Numbered from the stretch's first letter, positions 35,904 through 46,346 are shown. The stretch is DNA of 64,000 bases from Shewanella sp. 10N.286.48.A6 (GCF_002873135.1 NZ_MCVI01000001.1:67565-131564), one strand, 5' to 3'. Made by a program: numbers and translations. The notes: generated by a model not told the origin, from the sequence alone.

Positions 35904-37244
35904 ATGAAAAATATGAAAATATCTTTACCATCAAATTCAAAAATGCACACAAAAGAGTTCACTTTTGGGGTGGCAACCGCTTCTTTTCAAATTGAAGGCG
36001 CCGCCGATACCCGCCTCCCTTGCATATGGGATACCTTCTGTGCAACGGCCGGTAAAATTCGTGATGGTTCAGACGGGAAACACGCTTGTGAGCATGTGGC
36101 ATTATTCAAAGATGATGTGCAATTAATCGAATCTTTAGGCGTTGATGCCTACCGATTATCAATTTCTTGGCCACGAGTCATTAAGCAAGATGGTAGCCTC
36201 AATCAACAAGGTGTCGACTTTTATATCAACTTAATTGATGAGTTAAATAGCCGCGGTATAAAGGTCTACGCCACCTTGTATCATTGGGACTTACCGCAGC
36301 ATATTGAAGATCAAGGTGGCTGGCTCAATCGTCAAACCGCATACTTATTTGCAGACTACGCAGATAAAATCACCCAAGCTTTAGGTGACAAAGTCTATTC
36401 TTACGCCACCTTAAATGAACCTTTTTGCAGTTCATACTTAGGTTATGAAGTGGGTGTTCATGCCCCAGGGCTTGCCAGCAAAGCATTTGGCCGTCAATCA
36501 GCCCATCACTTATTACTGGCCCATGGCTTGGCTTTAAAGGTCATTCAACAAAATTGTCCTAATGCATTAAACGGTATCGTGCTTAATTTCACCCCTTGCT
36601 ATCCATTAACTGACACTGATGCCGATATAAAAGCCGCTCAAACCGCCGATGATTATTTTAACCAGTGGTATATGAAGCCAATAATGGACGGTGAATACCC
36701 TGCAATTATTCATGGTTTTGATGATGCAGATAAACCTGACATTCAAGCAGGTGACATGGAGATTATTAAGCAGCCACTGGACTTCTTAGGGATTAACTTT
36801 TATACCCGCGCAGTTTATAGCGCTTGTGATAAAAATGAATTTGTTCAAGTTGATATGAAAGATGCCCCTAAAACCGATATAGGCTGGGAGATCTACCCAA
36901 GTGCATTTACTGACTTACTGACTAGTTTAAATAGTACATATACATTACCGCCTGTTTATATCACTGAAAATGGTGCCGCCATGGACGATAAAATTGTTAA
37001 TAACCAAGTTGATGATTTAGATCGTCTTGAGTATTACCAAGCTCACTTAAACGCTGTAAATGATGCCATTAACCAAGGCGTTAATGTCGTCGGTTATTTC
37101 GCTTGGAGTTTAATGGATAACTTTGAATGGGCTGAAGGCTATTTAAAACGTTTTGGAATCGTGTATGTTGATTATCAAACTCAGCAGCGCACCATTAAAA
37201 GAAGTGGCTTAGCTTATCGCGACTTTATCAGTCAACGTCAATAA
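35904..37244 (+). CDS. GH1 beta-glucosidase (cytoplasmic)
   Basis: A 446-residue GH1 enzyme of normal length and no signal peptide. The acid/base E172 is in ATLNEPF and the nucleophile E355 in YITENGAAM. FGVATASFQIEG opens the barrel. It hydrolyses cellobiose-, laminaribiose- or gentiobiose-type disaccharides after import. Start at 35904 is the first ATG; a second one three codons later is equally usable. It begins the rightward set GH1-GPH symporter-LacI regulator. Confidence 0.93.
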   Translation: MKNMKISLPSNSKMHTKEFTFGVATASFQIEGAADTRLPCIWDTFCATAGKIRDGSDGKHACEHVALFKDDVQLIESLGVDAYRLSISWPRVIKQDGSLNQQGVDFYINLIDELNSRGIKVYATLYHWDLPQHIEDQGGWLNRQTAYLFADYADKITQALGDKVYSYATLNEPFCSSYLGYEVGVHAPGLASKAFGRQSAHHLLLAHGLALKVIQQNCPNALNGIVLNFTPCYPLTDTDADIKAAQTADDYFNQWYMKPIMDGEYPAIIHGFDDADKPDIQAGDMEIIKQPLDFLGINFYTRAVYSACDKNEFVQVDMKDAPKTDIGWEIYPSAFTDLLTSLNSTYTLPPVYITENGAAMDDKIVNNQVDDLDRLEYYQAHLNAVNDAINQGVNVVGYFAWSLMDNFEWAEGYLKRFGIVYVDYQTQQRTIKRSGLAYRDFISQRQ

Positions 37245-37348
37245 AGACTGTGGGTTAACTTTGCACCACATCTAAGTTAACTAGAACAATATTTAAAGCC
37301 GATAACTAAAAACAGCACAACCATAATAATGACCCGGAAGAGGTTCGC

Positions 37349-38668
37349 ATGATTAGCGTTAAAGAAAAAATAGCCTATGGATTAGGTGATACCGCCAGCA
37401 ATATTGTGTTTCAGACCGTAATGCTATTTTTAACTTTTTTCTATACTGATATTTTTGGCATTTCACCGGCCTTTGTCGGCACCATGTTCCTAGCAGTTAG
37501 GGTAATTGATGCGATTACCGATCCTTTGATGGGCGCCTTAACCGACAGAACCAATACCCGCTGGGGTAAGTTTAGGCCTTACTTACTGTGGTTTGCGCTA
37601 CCCTTTGGATTAATCAGTGTGCTGGCTTTTACGACACCTGATTTAGCTGAAGAAGGCAAAATGATCTATGCCTTCGTCACTTACACTGCGTTAATGATGG
37701 TCTACACCGCCATTAACATTCCCTATTGCGCTTTGGGCGGAGTGTTAACTGCCGATCCTAAAGAGCGTGTGTCAGTACAATCTTATCGTTTTGTTTTTGC
37801 CATGCTAGGCGGATTAATGGTGTCAGGATTGACGCTACCATTAGTTGAGTTTTTCGGCCAAGGCGATCAAGCCAAAGGTTATCAGCTGACCATTGCCGCC
37901 ATGAGTTTTCTTGGCGTGATCATGTTCTTACTGTGTTTTGTCGGCACCAAAGAGCGCTTACATCCTCCGCAAGATCAAAATTCGACGTTTAAAGCAGATT
38001 TCAAAAACCTATTAAAAAATGACCAATGGCGCGTGCTTTCTGTGGCAGCAATTTGCTTATTATCTGGCATGGTTTTAAAAACCAGTTTAGCGATTTATTA
38101 CGTCAAGTATTACCTCAACTTACCAGACATGATCACCTGGTTTATTACTTTAGGCATGATTGGAAATATTTTCGGCTGTATTTTGGCGCAACCACTCGCT
38201 AAAAGAGTGTGTAAAGTAAAAGCCTATATCACCATTCAACTCATTGCCGCCATTTTATGCGTCGCCGCGTATTTTGTCTCAAGTGAGCAAGTGGAACTCG
38301 CCTTTGCGCTTTATATTCTATGGGGCTTTACCTTTAATATGGGTACCCCGCTACTATGGGCCAAAATGGCTGATGCGGTTGATTATGGCCAATTCAAAAC
38401 TGGGGTAAGAATTACCGGGATGATTTATTCATCGGTTATTTTCTTCATCAAATTAGGGGTGGCAATTGGCGGTGCTGCTGCGGGTTGGTTACTGGCAATG
38501 TATGGCTATCAAGCTGATACTGAGTTAACTGAAACCACTAAACAGGGCATTTTAATTTCATTTACCTTATACCCTGCTATTGGCTCAATTATCGTGGCTG
38601 TGGTTATGCGCTGGTACACTCTTGATAATCAGGAAGTTGAAAGAGTGCATTTAGCCATCACTAAATAA
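37349..38668 (+). CDS. GPH-family sugar:cation symporter
   Basis: A 439-residue MFS-like transporter of the glycoside-pentoside-hexuronide group. Family markers are the N-terminal YGLGDTASNIVFQT, FLAVRVIDAITDPLMGALTDRTNTRWGKFRPYLLW (about 48-82) and a late DAVDYGQFKTGVRITG segment. Relatives carry melibiose, xylosides or beta-glucosides with Na+ or H+. Downstream of a GH1 gene it most likely imports beta-glucan disaccharides. Ribosome site GGAAGAGG is six bases before the start. Confidence 0.9.
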   Translation: MISVKEKIAYGLGDTASNIVFQTVMLFLTFFYTDIFGISPAFVGTMFLAVRVIDAITDPLMGALTDRTNTRWGKFRPYLLWFALPFGLISVLAFTTPDLAEEGKMIYAFVTYTALMMVYTAINIPYCALGGVLTADPKERVSVQSYRFVFAMLGGLMVSGLTLPLVEFFGQGDQAKGYQLTIAAMSFLGVIMFLLCFVGTKERLHPPQDQNSTFKADFKNLLKNDQWRVLSVAAICLLSGMVLKTSLAIYYVKYYLNLPDMITWFITLGMIGNIFGCILAQPLAKRVCKVKAYITIQLIAAILCVAAYFVSSEQVELAFALYILWGFTFNMGTPLLWAKMADAVDYGQFKTGVRITGMIYSSVIFFIKLGVAIGGAAAGWLLAMYGYQADTELTETTKQGILISFTLYPAIGSIIVAVVMRWYTLDNQEVERVHLAITK

Positions 38669-38919
38669 ATAGCTAAATAAGAAGTAGTTAACTAATTAGC
38701 TACTTCGAGATATTGAATATCGTTAACTGCTTCTCGATAATGATGAATACAAATATCAATATAAAATCCGTATTGCTGAAGGTTTAAGGCTTTATTGCCA
38801 CATAAAATAAAGAATTAAGCACTAAGTGAAGGTTTTTTTAGTGATTATGCTAAATAGTTCATGGTAGGCTAATCGCCGCTTAAATGATTATCTAATACGG
38901 AAAGCTTAAATAGGGATAT

Positions 38920-39924
38920 ATGGCAACAATATATGATGTATCTGTCTTGGCGGGTGTTTCACTTGCGACTGTGTCGCGAGTGATGAATAACAACACCAAA
39001 GTCAGCGACAAGACCAAACAAAAAGTATTAAGCGCAATGGAGCAATTGGGTTATCGACCTAACTCTATCGCGCAGTCATTAGCATCTAACCGCTCAAACA
39101 GTATTGGGGTGTTAGTGTCTCAATTAGATGGCCCCTATTACGGCCCTATGATGACCGAAATTGAAACAGCCCTCAGAACGGCCAATAAACACGTTATTAT
39201 TGCCGCTGGTCATAGTGTCGAATCCCAAGAAAAAGAAGGCGTTGAGTTTTTAATGAGTCGCGGTTGTGATGCGTTAATTCTTGATGTTGAAGCTGTAGAC
39301 GATGACTACCTTATAAAGCTTTGCCAAGGCCCAACGCCCATTGTATTAATTAACCGCTACATTGAAGAAATCAGTGATGCCTGCGTTTACTTAGATAATG
39401 AACTGGGTGGCTATTTAGCCACTAAACACATTCTCAGCCATGGACATAAAGCTATTGCTTATATCTCAGGCCCTAAATTTAAACTCGATGCCAAGGACCG
39501 CTTGCGTGGCCATCAACGGGCATTAACAGAATTTGATCTCAAGTTTGATGAGCAATTGTGCTTTGAGGGTGACTTTAAAGAGCACAGTGGCAGTTTGGCG
39601 ATGGAACACTTACTTAGCGTCAATAAACCCTTTACTGCTGTGGTATGTGCCAATGACCAAATGGCCTCTGGTGCTATTGCTGTTTGTCTTGAACGCGGCA
39701 TGAAGATCCCCCAAGACTTATCTTTTGTGGGTTACGATAATATTCCTTTCCCGCAATATATCTCCCCGAAGCTCACCACGGTTAATAACCCAATCCACGA
39801 AATGGGTAAAATGGCGGCATTTTGGGTATTAAAACATGTTTATAATAATACCAGCGCCAATGTAGAAAATACCTTTACTCCTCAGCTGGTGGTTAGAAAC
39901 TCTGCGACAGCGCCAATCAAATAG
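38920..39924 (+). CDS. LacI-family repressor of the beta-glucan locus
   Basis: A 334-residue LacI/GalR regulator. The N-terminal helix-turn-helix with ATIYDVSVLAGVSLATVSRVMN (1-23) and hinge RPNSIAQSLASNRSNSIGVLV lead to a periplasmic-binding-protein-like sensor domain. Its site within the locus and the three matching palindromes (35761, 40315, 40501) make it the obvious repressor, relieved by a glucoside or phosphorylated sugar. It resembles the regulators called BglR in Shewanella reconstructions, but I did not assign the symbol. Confidence 0.9.
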   Translation: MATIYDVSVLAGVSLATVSRVMNNNTKVSDKTKQKVLSAMEQLGYRPNSIAQSLASNRSNSIGVLVSQLDGPYYGPMMTEIETALRTANKHVIIAAGHSVESQEKEGVEFLMSRGCDALILDVEAVDDDYLIKLCQGPTPIVLINRYIEEISDACVYLDNELGGYLATKHILSHGHKAIAYISGPKFKLDAKDRLRGHQRALTEFDLKFDEQLCFEGDFKEHSGSLAMEHLLSVNKPFTAVVCANDQMASGAIAVCLERGMKIPQDLSFVGYDNIPFPQYISPKLTTVNNPIHEMGKMAAFWVLKHVYNNTSANVENTFTPQLVVRNSATAPIK

Positions 39925-40314
39925 ATGATAACTAAAGCACAGCATATTAATTGTTATCAGTGGTGATATAGCCACTGATACAACTGGGTTATAACCCTCC
40001 TAGTACCCGCACACGCTAATCTTTTAAACCTATAAGTCAGCAATCCTCAATAGTAAGCTCATTAATCGTCAGCCCTATCGCTAATGCTGCCTGCCAAATA
40101 CCGTTTTTATCGCTGCAATTGCGGCATTTTTTGAGCTTTTTAATTATCAATCTAGATTACTCTTTTTACTCTCTAACAGCCTAATTAACTGATAAAAATC
40201 CCCCCTAAAGCCAAGCTAAACACTGTTCACTAAAGCTGCAATTGTACGATTTTAAGAATCAGCTTCCATTTATGGCAATAAACAGCTCCCCAAGCACATA
40301 TTTTTACAAATTTA

Positions 40315-40328
40315 TGTAAGCGCTATCA
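40315..40328. promoter_or_regulatory. LacI-type operator, distal site
   Basis: TGTAAGCGCTATCA, matching the palindrome at 40501-40514 in 12 of 14 bases and lying 186 bp upstream of it. The pair could support looping by a tetrameric or cooperatively bound repressor. Confidence 0.6.
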
Positions 40329-40469
40329 CAAAAAATATTTTTATCTAACTATTTTAAAAAAGCAATAGAAACACAATTTACCAGATTAATAACAATAACT
40401 TACTTGAAACCCCTAACATTTTCACAAAAAAACATGGTTAATGAGTTGTAATCTTTATGCTAAATAATG

Positions 40470-40498
40470 TTGACGCTGTTAACAAATTAATCTAGTTT
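40470..40498 (+). promoter_or_regulatory. Candidate sigma-70 promoter of the TonB receptor gene
   Basis: TTGACG, 17 bases, TAGTTT, immediately before the perfect operator at 40499-40516, so a bound repressor would cover the start site. The -10 hexamer is weak. Confidence 0.4.
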
Positions 40499-40516
40499 TA
40501 TGTAAGCGCTTACATA
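40499..40516. promoter_or_regulatory. LacI-type operator, perfect palindrome
   Basis: TATGTAAGCGCTTACATA is a full 18-bp palindrome with the central CG typical of LacI/GalR operators. It is 127 bp upstream of the TonB receptor start. Confidence 0.75.
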
Positions 40517-40642
40517 GTGTTTTACACAATGCCTTAACCAAGCGCTAACAAAATGATGAATAAAGAACGTTACGAATTAATCGTAACCCGAATAAAAAAT
40601 CAGAGAGTAGTAGCCTGAATTCGAAGTCGAGGGGAGACTTAG

Positions 40643-43600
40643 ATGAAACCTAGAACATTTAGAAAAACCAGAATTGCCACTAGCTTGTCGGTAGTACTGA
40701 GCGCAAGTACCATGATGCCAGCATTTGCAGCAGATGAAGTTGTTGCCGATGAAAACATCGAAGTACTTAAGGTCACTGGTATCCGTGGTAGCTTAATTAA
40801 ATCGATGGATTTAAAACGCAGCTCTAACGGTGTTGTTGATGCAATTAACGCAGAAGATATTGGTAAGTTCCCGGACAGTAACTTAGCAGAGTCTTTACAA
40901 CGTATTACTGGTGTATCAATTGACAGACAAAACGGTGAAGGTAGCCGTGTTTCTGTGCGTGGTTTTGGTGCCGACCAAAACTTAGTGATGCTCAATGGCC
41001 GTCAAATGCCTGTGACAACCGGTTCTCGTTCATTTGATTTTGCCAACATTGCCTCAGAAGCCATTAGCGCTGTTGAAGTTGAAAAAACTAGCCAAGCTAA
41101 AAACTCAACTGGTGGTATTGGCGCAACAATCAATGTTCTAACTCATCGCCCTTTAAGTTCTCCTGGTTTAAAAGCCAGTTTCGGAGTGAAAGCCGTAGAT
41201 GATACTTCAACTGATGAAGGCTCTATTACGCCTGAACTTTCTGGTATTTACTCAAATACCTTTGCTGATGGCAAATTTGGTATTTCAATTTCAGCCAGTT
41301 ATCAAGAACGTGAAAGTGGTAACCAGCAAGCCCAAGTGGGTACCGGCTGGCGCAGTTTCCCTGGTATTGTTGACCAAGATTGGGGTGGCAGTAATGCTGA
41401 GTGGGGCGGCGTACCAAAAGATGATAATCAAATAAACCGACCTGGTGAAGGCGATGTTTACTCGGTACCACAAACAACTGTGTACCGTTTTGAAGAGCAA
41501 CAACGCGCTCGTACCAACGGTCAGTTAGTATTGCAGTACGAACCAATCGATTCTCTTCGTGCTACGTTAGATTACACTTACATGCAAAACGATATCGATA
41601 CTCAATCACATGATGTTTCGGCATGGTTTAACTTTGTTCCAACGCAAGAAAGTACTTGGTCTGATGGGCCAGTATCTTCACCACTGGTTTATTCTGAAAT
41701 CTATCCTGATGGCGGCGCTGATTTATCTATGGCGGCGGGCGATTATGGCACCCGTGATGAAAGTGGTTCAATTGGCTTTAACTTAGAGTGGGATGCAACT
41801 GATAACTTATTCTTATCACTTGATTACCATAGCTCTGAAGCTGAGCGTTCACCGAACAATAAAAACGGTAGTAGTAGTAACTTAAGTACAGCAGCATTTA
41901 TTCGTACTAGTGCGGCAACTGACTTTACTGGTGATGTGCCTGTGCTTGCTGTTGGTGGTGGTAATCAAGTTCGCCCAGAAGACATGCGCGTAACTGGTTC
42001 GGTATTTGGTAATGCTCGTAACAAGTCTGAAATCGAGCAACTACAAATTAATGGTACTTACATCTTTGAAGAAGCCGGTAGCATTGACTTTGGTATTGCA
42101 GCAACTGACGTAAACAACCATTCGCAATCCGTAAACGTACAACGTAATGACTGGGGTGGCGTTGGCGCTGAAGGTGACTTTGACCCAGCTTGGTTCCCAG
42201 CAGGCAGCGTGCAAGATAAATTTGACGGTTCACAAGGTGACTTCTCAGATTATCAAGGTTCAGCATCTATTGACCCACAAGATGTGATTTTCTTATGGGA
42301 CTTTGAAGCAGTTCGTGCCCGCGCTGCTGAATTATATGGTTCTACTGCTGTTGGTGATTGTGGTAATGGTTTCTGCCCATCAACAGATTACGCCAGCGAT
42401 ACCGACCGCTTTACTCAAGAAGAGTCTCAATCAGCTTATATCCAATATAACTACGAAGGCGATATCGGTGACATGCCATTTGATGTGCACGTGGGTGTAC
42501 GTTATGAGCAAACAGATGTTGAATCAAAATCTGCAGTAACCGCTTACGATCAAGCGACTTGGATAGCAGAAACTGAAATTGCTTTAAAAAGTACTGCTGC
42601 AGATAGCCGCGTATTCCAAACCCAAACGGGTGAATATGATTATTTCTTACCCAGCTTTAACTTCAATATTGAAGTGGTAGAAGATGTCATGTTACGTGCG
42701 GCGTACAGTGAAACAATTGGTCGCCCTGATTATACCTCGATTCAAGGTGGTACCACAGTTGGTACACTTGCAAACCGTGGCGGTGGTAGCGGCTCTACAG
42801 GTAACCCAAGCTTATTACCGTTAGAGTCTGAAAATATCGATTTTTCTGCAGAATGGTACTACGACAATGCCAGTTATGTCTCGGTTGGTTACTTCAGAAA
42901 AGATGTGACTAACTTCATCGATAACAACGCGATTAACTCTGATATTTACAATATTCCTGATCCATCAAATGGGGTATACGTTCAAGAAGCGATTGCTGCA
43001 GGGGCAACAACAGCAATTGAACAACGTCAATGGATTTATGACAACTATGGCGCAACAGATCCAAACGTTACGATAAATCCTGATAACGGCAATATTGAAA
43101 TCACCGGTAACCCTGGTGACCCAAGTGTGAACTTCGTTCTGACATCACCAACTAACAGCAGTGAAAGCTCTGTAATTGATGGTTGGGAATTTGCGGTTCA
43201 GCACTTCTTTGGTGAGTCAGGCTTTGGTTTACAAGCTAACTACACCTTAGTTAATGCCGGTGATGATTATGATAATACTAACTTAGGTCGCCCTGACAGT
43301 GTCTCTCGTGCAGCTGATGCGCCACAAAACGTATTAACGAATATCAGTGATACTGCCAACATTGTTGCTATGTATGAAGACTATGGTTTCTCAGCACGTT
43401 TAGCGTGGAACTGGCGTGATGAGTTCTTAAACTCTACCGGCAATGATACTGGTGCTAACCCCACTTATACTGAAGAATACTCACAACTTGATTTTAATAT
43501 CGGTTATGACATTGCGGCAGTAGAAGGCTTAACCGTGTTCTTCGAAGGTCTTAATATTACCAACGAAAACACCCGTACCCATGGTCGTTCGTACACAGAA

Positions 43601-43660
43601 GTACTTAACTACACCCAAACAGGTGCACGTTATAGCTTAGGTGCGCGTTACACATTCTAA
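40643..43660 (+). CDS. TonB-dependent receptor (oligosaccharide type)
   Basis: A 1005-residue outer-membrane receptor. Signal peptide to about residue 30 (MMPAFAADE), plug domain with VTGIRGSLIKSMDLKR and LAESLQRITGVSID (about 80-93), then a 22-strand barrel ending GARYSLGARYTF. The plug pattern is that of the Xanthomonas/Caulobacter carbohydrate receptors. It should import beta-glucan oligosaccharides cut by the surface GH16/GH3 enzymes, powered by TonB. A strong terminator follows. Confidence 0.93.
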   Translation: MKPRTFRKTRIATSLSVVLSASTMMPAFAADEVVADENIEVLKVTGIRGSLIKSMDLKRSSNGVVDAINAEDIGKFPDSNLAESLQRITGVSIDRQNGEGSRVSVRGFGADQNLVMLNGRQMPVTTGSRSFDFANIASEAISAVEVEKTSQAKNSTGGIGATINVLTHRPLSSPGLKASFGVKAVDDTSTDEGSITPELSGIYSNTFADGKFGISISASYQERESGNQQAQVGTGWRSFPGIVDQDWGGSNAEWGGVPKDDNQINRPGEGDVYSVPQTTVYRFEEQQRARTNGQLVLQYEPIDSLRATLDYTYMQNDIDTQSHDVSAWFNFVPTQESTWSDGPVSSPLVYSEIYPDGGADLSMAAGDYGTRDESGSIGFNLEWDATDNLFLSLDYHSSEAERSPNNKNGSSSNLSTAAFIRTSAATDFTGDVPVLAVGGGNQVRPEDMRVTGSVFGNARNKSEIEQLQINGTYIFEEAGSIDFGIAATDVNNHSQSVNVQRNDWGGVGAEGDFDPAWFPAGSVQDKFDGSQGDFSDYQGSASIDPQDVIFLWDFEAVRARAAELYGSTAVGDCGNGFCPSTDYASDTDRFTQEESQSAYIQYNYEGDIGDMPFDVHVGVRYEQTDVESKSAVTAYDQATWIAETEIALKSTAADSRVFQTQTGEYDYFLPSFNFNIEVVEDVMLRAAYSETIGRPDYTSIQGGTTVGTLANRGGGSGSTGNPSLLPLESENIDFSAEWYYDNASYVSVGYFRKDVTNFIDNNAINSDIYNIPDPSNGVYVQEAIAAGATTAIEQRQWIYDNYGATDPNVTINPDNGNIEITGNPGDPSVNFVLTSPTNSSESSVIDGWEFAVQHFFGESGFGLQANYTLVNAGDDYDNTNLGRPDSVSRAADAPQNVLTNISDTANIVAMYEDYGFSARLAWNWRDEFLNSTGNDTGANPTYTEEYSQLDFNIGYDIAAVEGLTVFFEGLNITNENTRTHGRSYTEVLNYTQTGARYSLGARYTF

Positions 43661-43695
43661 TGTGTATGTAAATCTATCAAAAAGTAAGGTCGTTT

Positions 43696-43724
43696 GAGGT
43701 GACCCCATGGTCACCTCTTTTTTT
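43696..43724 (+). terminator. Intrinsic terminator after the TonB receptor gene
   Basis: GAGGTGACC, loop CCAT, GGTCACCTC, followed by seven T. It would limit expression of the halogenase cassette relative to the receptor. Confidence 0.9.
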
Positions 43725-43882
43725 AAGCTACATCCATTAGCAACAAGGACGTTGCACTTTTTTATCAAACTACTGAATACAGATTTCACTAACTATCCCT
43801 TGTAAGTGACTGAAAATTATTCGATGCTGTTTAAGTTAACAACTAAGCCTTAAAGATATTAATAAAAACAATAGGCCCTTTT

Positions 43883-45496
43883 ATGGAACAAGCGATAAAT
43901 CATATAGTCATTGTCGGTGGCGGCACTGCAGGTTGGATTACAGCAGGTATTCTGGCTGCTGAACATAATGCTGATAATGGCAAACTATCGCCCTCTCCCA
44001 AGCTCAACATTACCCTGATAGAATCCCCTGATGTTGCCACGATTGGCGTTGGCGAAGGCACTTGGCCTTCAATGCGCACCACCTTAAAAAAAATCGGTAT
44101 CAGTGAAACAGAATTTTTAATCAGTTGCGATGCCAGCTTCAAGCAAGGTTCACGGTTTATTAATTGGACCCATTCGCTGACTGAAAACCACAGCAATAAC
44201 CCAAGCAATAGTCCAAGCAATAAAAGCAGCGATCATTATCTACACCCGTTTAGCCTGCCGATGGGCACTAACGAAATTGATTTATGCCCCTATTGGTTAC
44301 CCCATAGAGAACAGGTGAGTTTTGCTGATGCTGTCGGTCAGCAGAATCAACTGAGTCAGCTATTTTTAGCACCTAAGCAAATCACCACTGCTGAGTATCA
44401 ATTTCAAAATAATTACGGTTACCATTTAAACGCAGGGAAATTTAGTCAACTGCTACAAAAGCATTGCACAGAAAAACTCGGCGTCAGCCATATACGCGAT
44501 CACGTCACGGCTATTCATAAAAAAGACAACGGCGACATTGGCTATTTAGCCACTAAACACTCAGGTGAAATTGCAGCTGACTTATTTGTTGATTGCACTG
44601 GGGTGAAATCATTACTTTTGGGCGAGCAACTTGAAGTGCCATTCATTTGCCAAAAGGCAGTGTTATTTAATGACTCAGCCCTAGCGGTACAAGTCCCCTA
44701 CCCAGAGCCAGAAACGGATATTGCTTCATGTACCCATTCAACCGCGCAAACTAATGGCTGGATTTGGGATATCGGCTTACCCACACGCCGCGGCGTTGGT
44801 CATGTGTACTCGTCGAGTCATACAACGCAATCTGAGGCGGAGCAACAATTGATCGATTATCTAAAACCGACCGCGGGGTTAGATGTTGATAATCTCAACA
44901 TTAGAGCGCTTTCCATCGCCCCAGGTCATAGGCAGGTGTGCTGGAAAAACAACTGTATGGCTATTGGTATGGCTTCAGGCTTTATTGAGCCCTTAGAGGC
45001 ATCGGCATTAGCCTTAGTTGAATGGAGCGCTAATACCCTTGCGCAGCAACTCCCTGCTAACCGTCAGGTGATGGATATTGTATCGGCTAGAGTGAATAAG
45101 CGTTTTCAGCAACATTGGCAACAAATTATCGAGTTTTTGAAATTGCATTATGTGCTGAGTAAACGCAGTGACAGTGACTATTGGCATGATCATCGTGAAT
45201 CATCAACTATCCCAGACAACTTGCTAGAACAATTACAACTTTGGCAGACACAGCCTCCGAGCCGTCATGATATTCAGCATACCGATGTGCTGTTTCCGGC
45301 TGCGAGCTTTCAATTTGTGCTTTACGGAATGGGCTTTGAAACACAAATGCCAAACCAATTAAAACCTTCTTTACAAAATAGAGCTCAGCAATTATTTGCC
45401 GACAATATCAAACGTACCCAAGGTTTAAAGCAAGTATTACCGAGTAATCGAGAATTACTTAATAAAATCCAACAATATGGGTTATCTCGTATTTAG
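43883..45496 (+). CDS. Flavin-dependent tryptophan halogenase-like protein 1
   Basis: A 537-residue protein of the flavin-dependent halogenase family. FAD-binding GGGTAGWITAG is at about residues 12-22. The GVGEGTWPSMRTTLKKIG segment, the catalytic lysine in DASFKQGSRFINW and the glutamate in GFIEPLEAS are kept. The diagnostic WxWxIP motif appears as WIWDIG, with glycine in place of proline. It is first of five genes that sit after many TonB sugar receptors. The substrate is not known, and genuine halogenation is unproven for these PUL-linked members. Confidence 0.87.
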   Translation: MEQAINHIVIVGGGTAGWITAGILAAEHNADNGKLSPSPKLNITLIESPDVATIGVGEGTWPSMRTTLKKIGISETEFLISCDASFKQGSRFINWTHSLTENHSNNPSNSPSNKSSDHYLHPFSLPMGTNEIDLCPYWLPHREQVSFADAVGQQNQLSQLFLAPKQITTAEYQFQNNYGYHLNAGKFSQLLQKHCTEKLGVSHIRDHVTAIHKKDNGDIGYLATKHSGEIAADLFVDCTGVKSLLLGEQLEVPFICQKAVLFNDSALAVQVPYPEPETDIASCTHSTAQTNGWIWDIGLPTRRGVGHVYSSSHTTQSEAEQQLIDYLKPTAGLDVDNLNIRALSIAPGHRQVCWKNNCMAIGMASGFIEPLEASALALVEWSANTLAQQLPANRQVMDIVSARVNKRFQQHWQQIIEFLKLHYVLSKRSDSDYWHDHRESSTIPDNLLEQLQLWQTQPPSRHDIQHTDVLFPAASFQFVLYGMGFETQMPNQLKPSLQNRAQQLFADNIKRTQGLKQVLPSNRELLNKIQQYGLSRI

Positions 45497-45565
45497 CACC
45501 CAACCCATTGATAAATTATAACGACAACATAAACAGCAATGACTGTACTTGATTAGGATGTCAGC

Positions 45566-46291
45566 ATGAACAAACCAGTATTACTCAATAGCGTCGACCA
45601 CAAAGATTTGAAAATCATCACTGAGCGCTCAGCAAAGTACGGTGATAATTTATGGTACACGGTAACTTTCCCGTTAGAATTTCGCAGTGTGCAGGCTAAT
45701 TATCCGATCTTTTTTCAAAAAGACAGCCAAACGGGTCAATTCTATTCGGTGGCGTTATTTGGCTTCCAACACAAAGAAAACCTGTTCTTACAAGATGGTA
45801 AATGGAATGCATCATATATCCCACTAACCGTGCGTCGTCAGCCATTTCTAATTGGTCAACAAAAAGTGACTGAAGATGGCGTTGAGCAGGTGCAACGAGT
45901 GATCCACCTCGACCCTAACCACCCTCGGATCAATGAAACTGAAGGCGAAGCCTTATTTTTCCCTTATGGTGGTAATACCCCCTATTTAGATGAAGTAGGC
46001 GATATGCTTGAGGCGATTCACCATGGTTTAAGTGACAGTAAACAGTTCATCGATACCTTAATCAAATTAGAATTACTGGAGTCTTTCACCCTAGATGTGC
46101 AATTAGATAATGGTGAAAAACATCAAATGATTGGTTTTTATACCATTAATGAAGACACCTTAGCGGGGTTATCAGCAGAAGTGCTTGGCGAGTTGCATCA
46201 ACATGGCTATCTCAATGCCATCTATATGGCGCTGGCATCACAATCTAATATCAGACAATTACTTAATTTCAAAAATGCCCAAAACAGCTAA
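45566..46291 (+). CDS. SapC family protein
   Basis: A 241-residue soluble protein whose length and pattern (LWYTVTFPLEFRSVQANYPIFF, then VALFGFQHKENLFL and later HHGLSDSKQFIDTL) agree with the SapC family. SapC was first linked to an S-layer or peptide-resistance context, but the family has no defined biochemistry. It is consistently found next to halogenase-like genes and TonB receptors. Ribosome site AGGATGTCAGC precedes ATG. Confidence 0.85.
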   Translation: MNKPVLLNSVDHKDLKIITERSAKYGDNLWYTVTFPLEFRSVQANYPIFFQKDSQTGQFYSVALFGFQHKENLFLQDGKWNASYIPLTVRRQPFLIGQQKVTEDGVEQVQRVIHLDPNHPRINETEGEALFFPYGGNTPYLDEVGDMLEAIHHGLSDSKQFIDTLIKLELLESFTLDVQLDNGEKHQMIGFYTINEDTLAGLSAEVLGELHQHGYLNAIYMALASQSNIRQLLNFKNAQNS

Positions 46292-46346
46292 ATCTCATTA
46301 AATTGGATTTACAACAAAAATTAAGTTCTTGATAGGATGTAAGGTA

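Larger units (their letters stand above)
39925..40642. other. Long regulatory leader before the TonB receptor gene
   Basis: About 720 bp with two LacI-type operators, a candidate sigma-70 promoter and a ribosome site (GGGGAG). No gene or stable terminator is evident in the first 300 bp. The length is unusual and could include a long untranslated leader. Confidence 0.55.
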
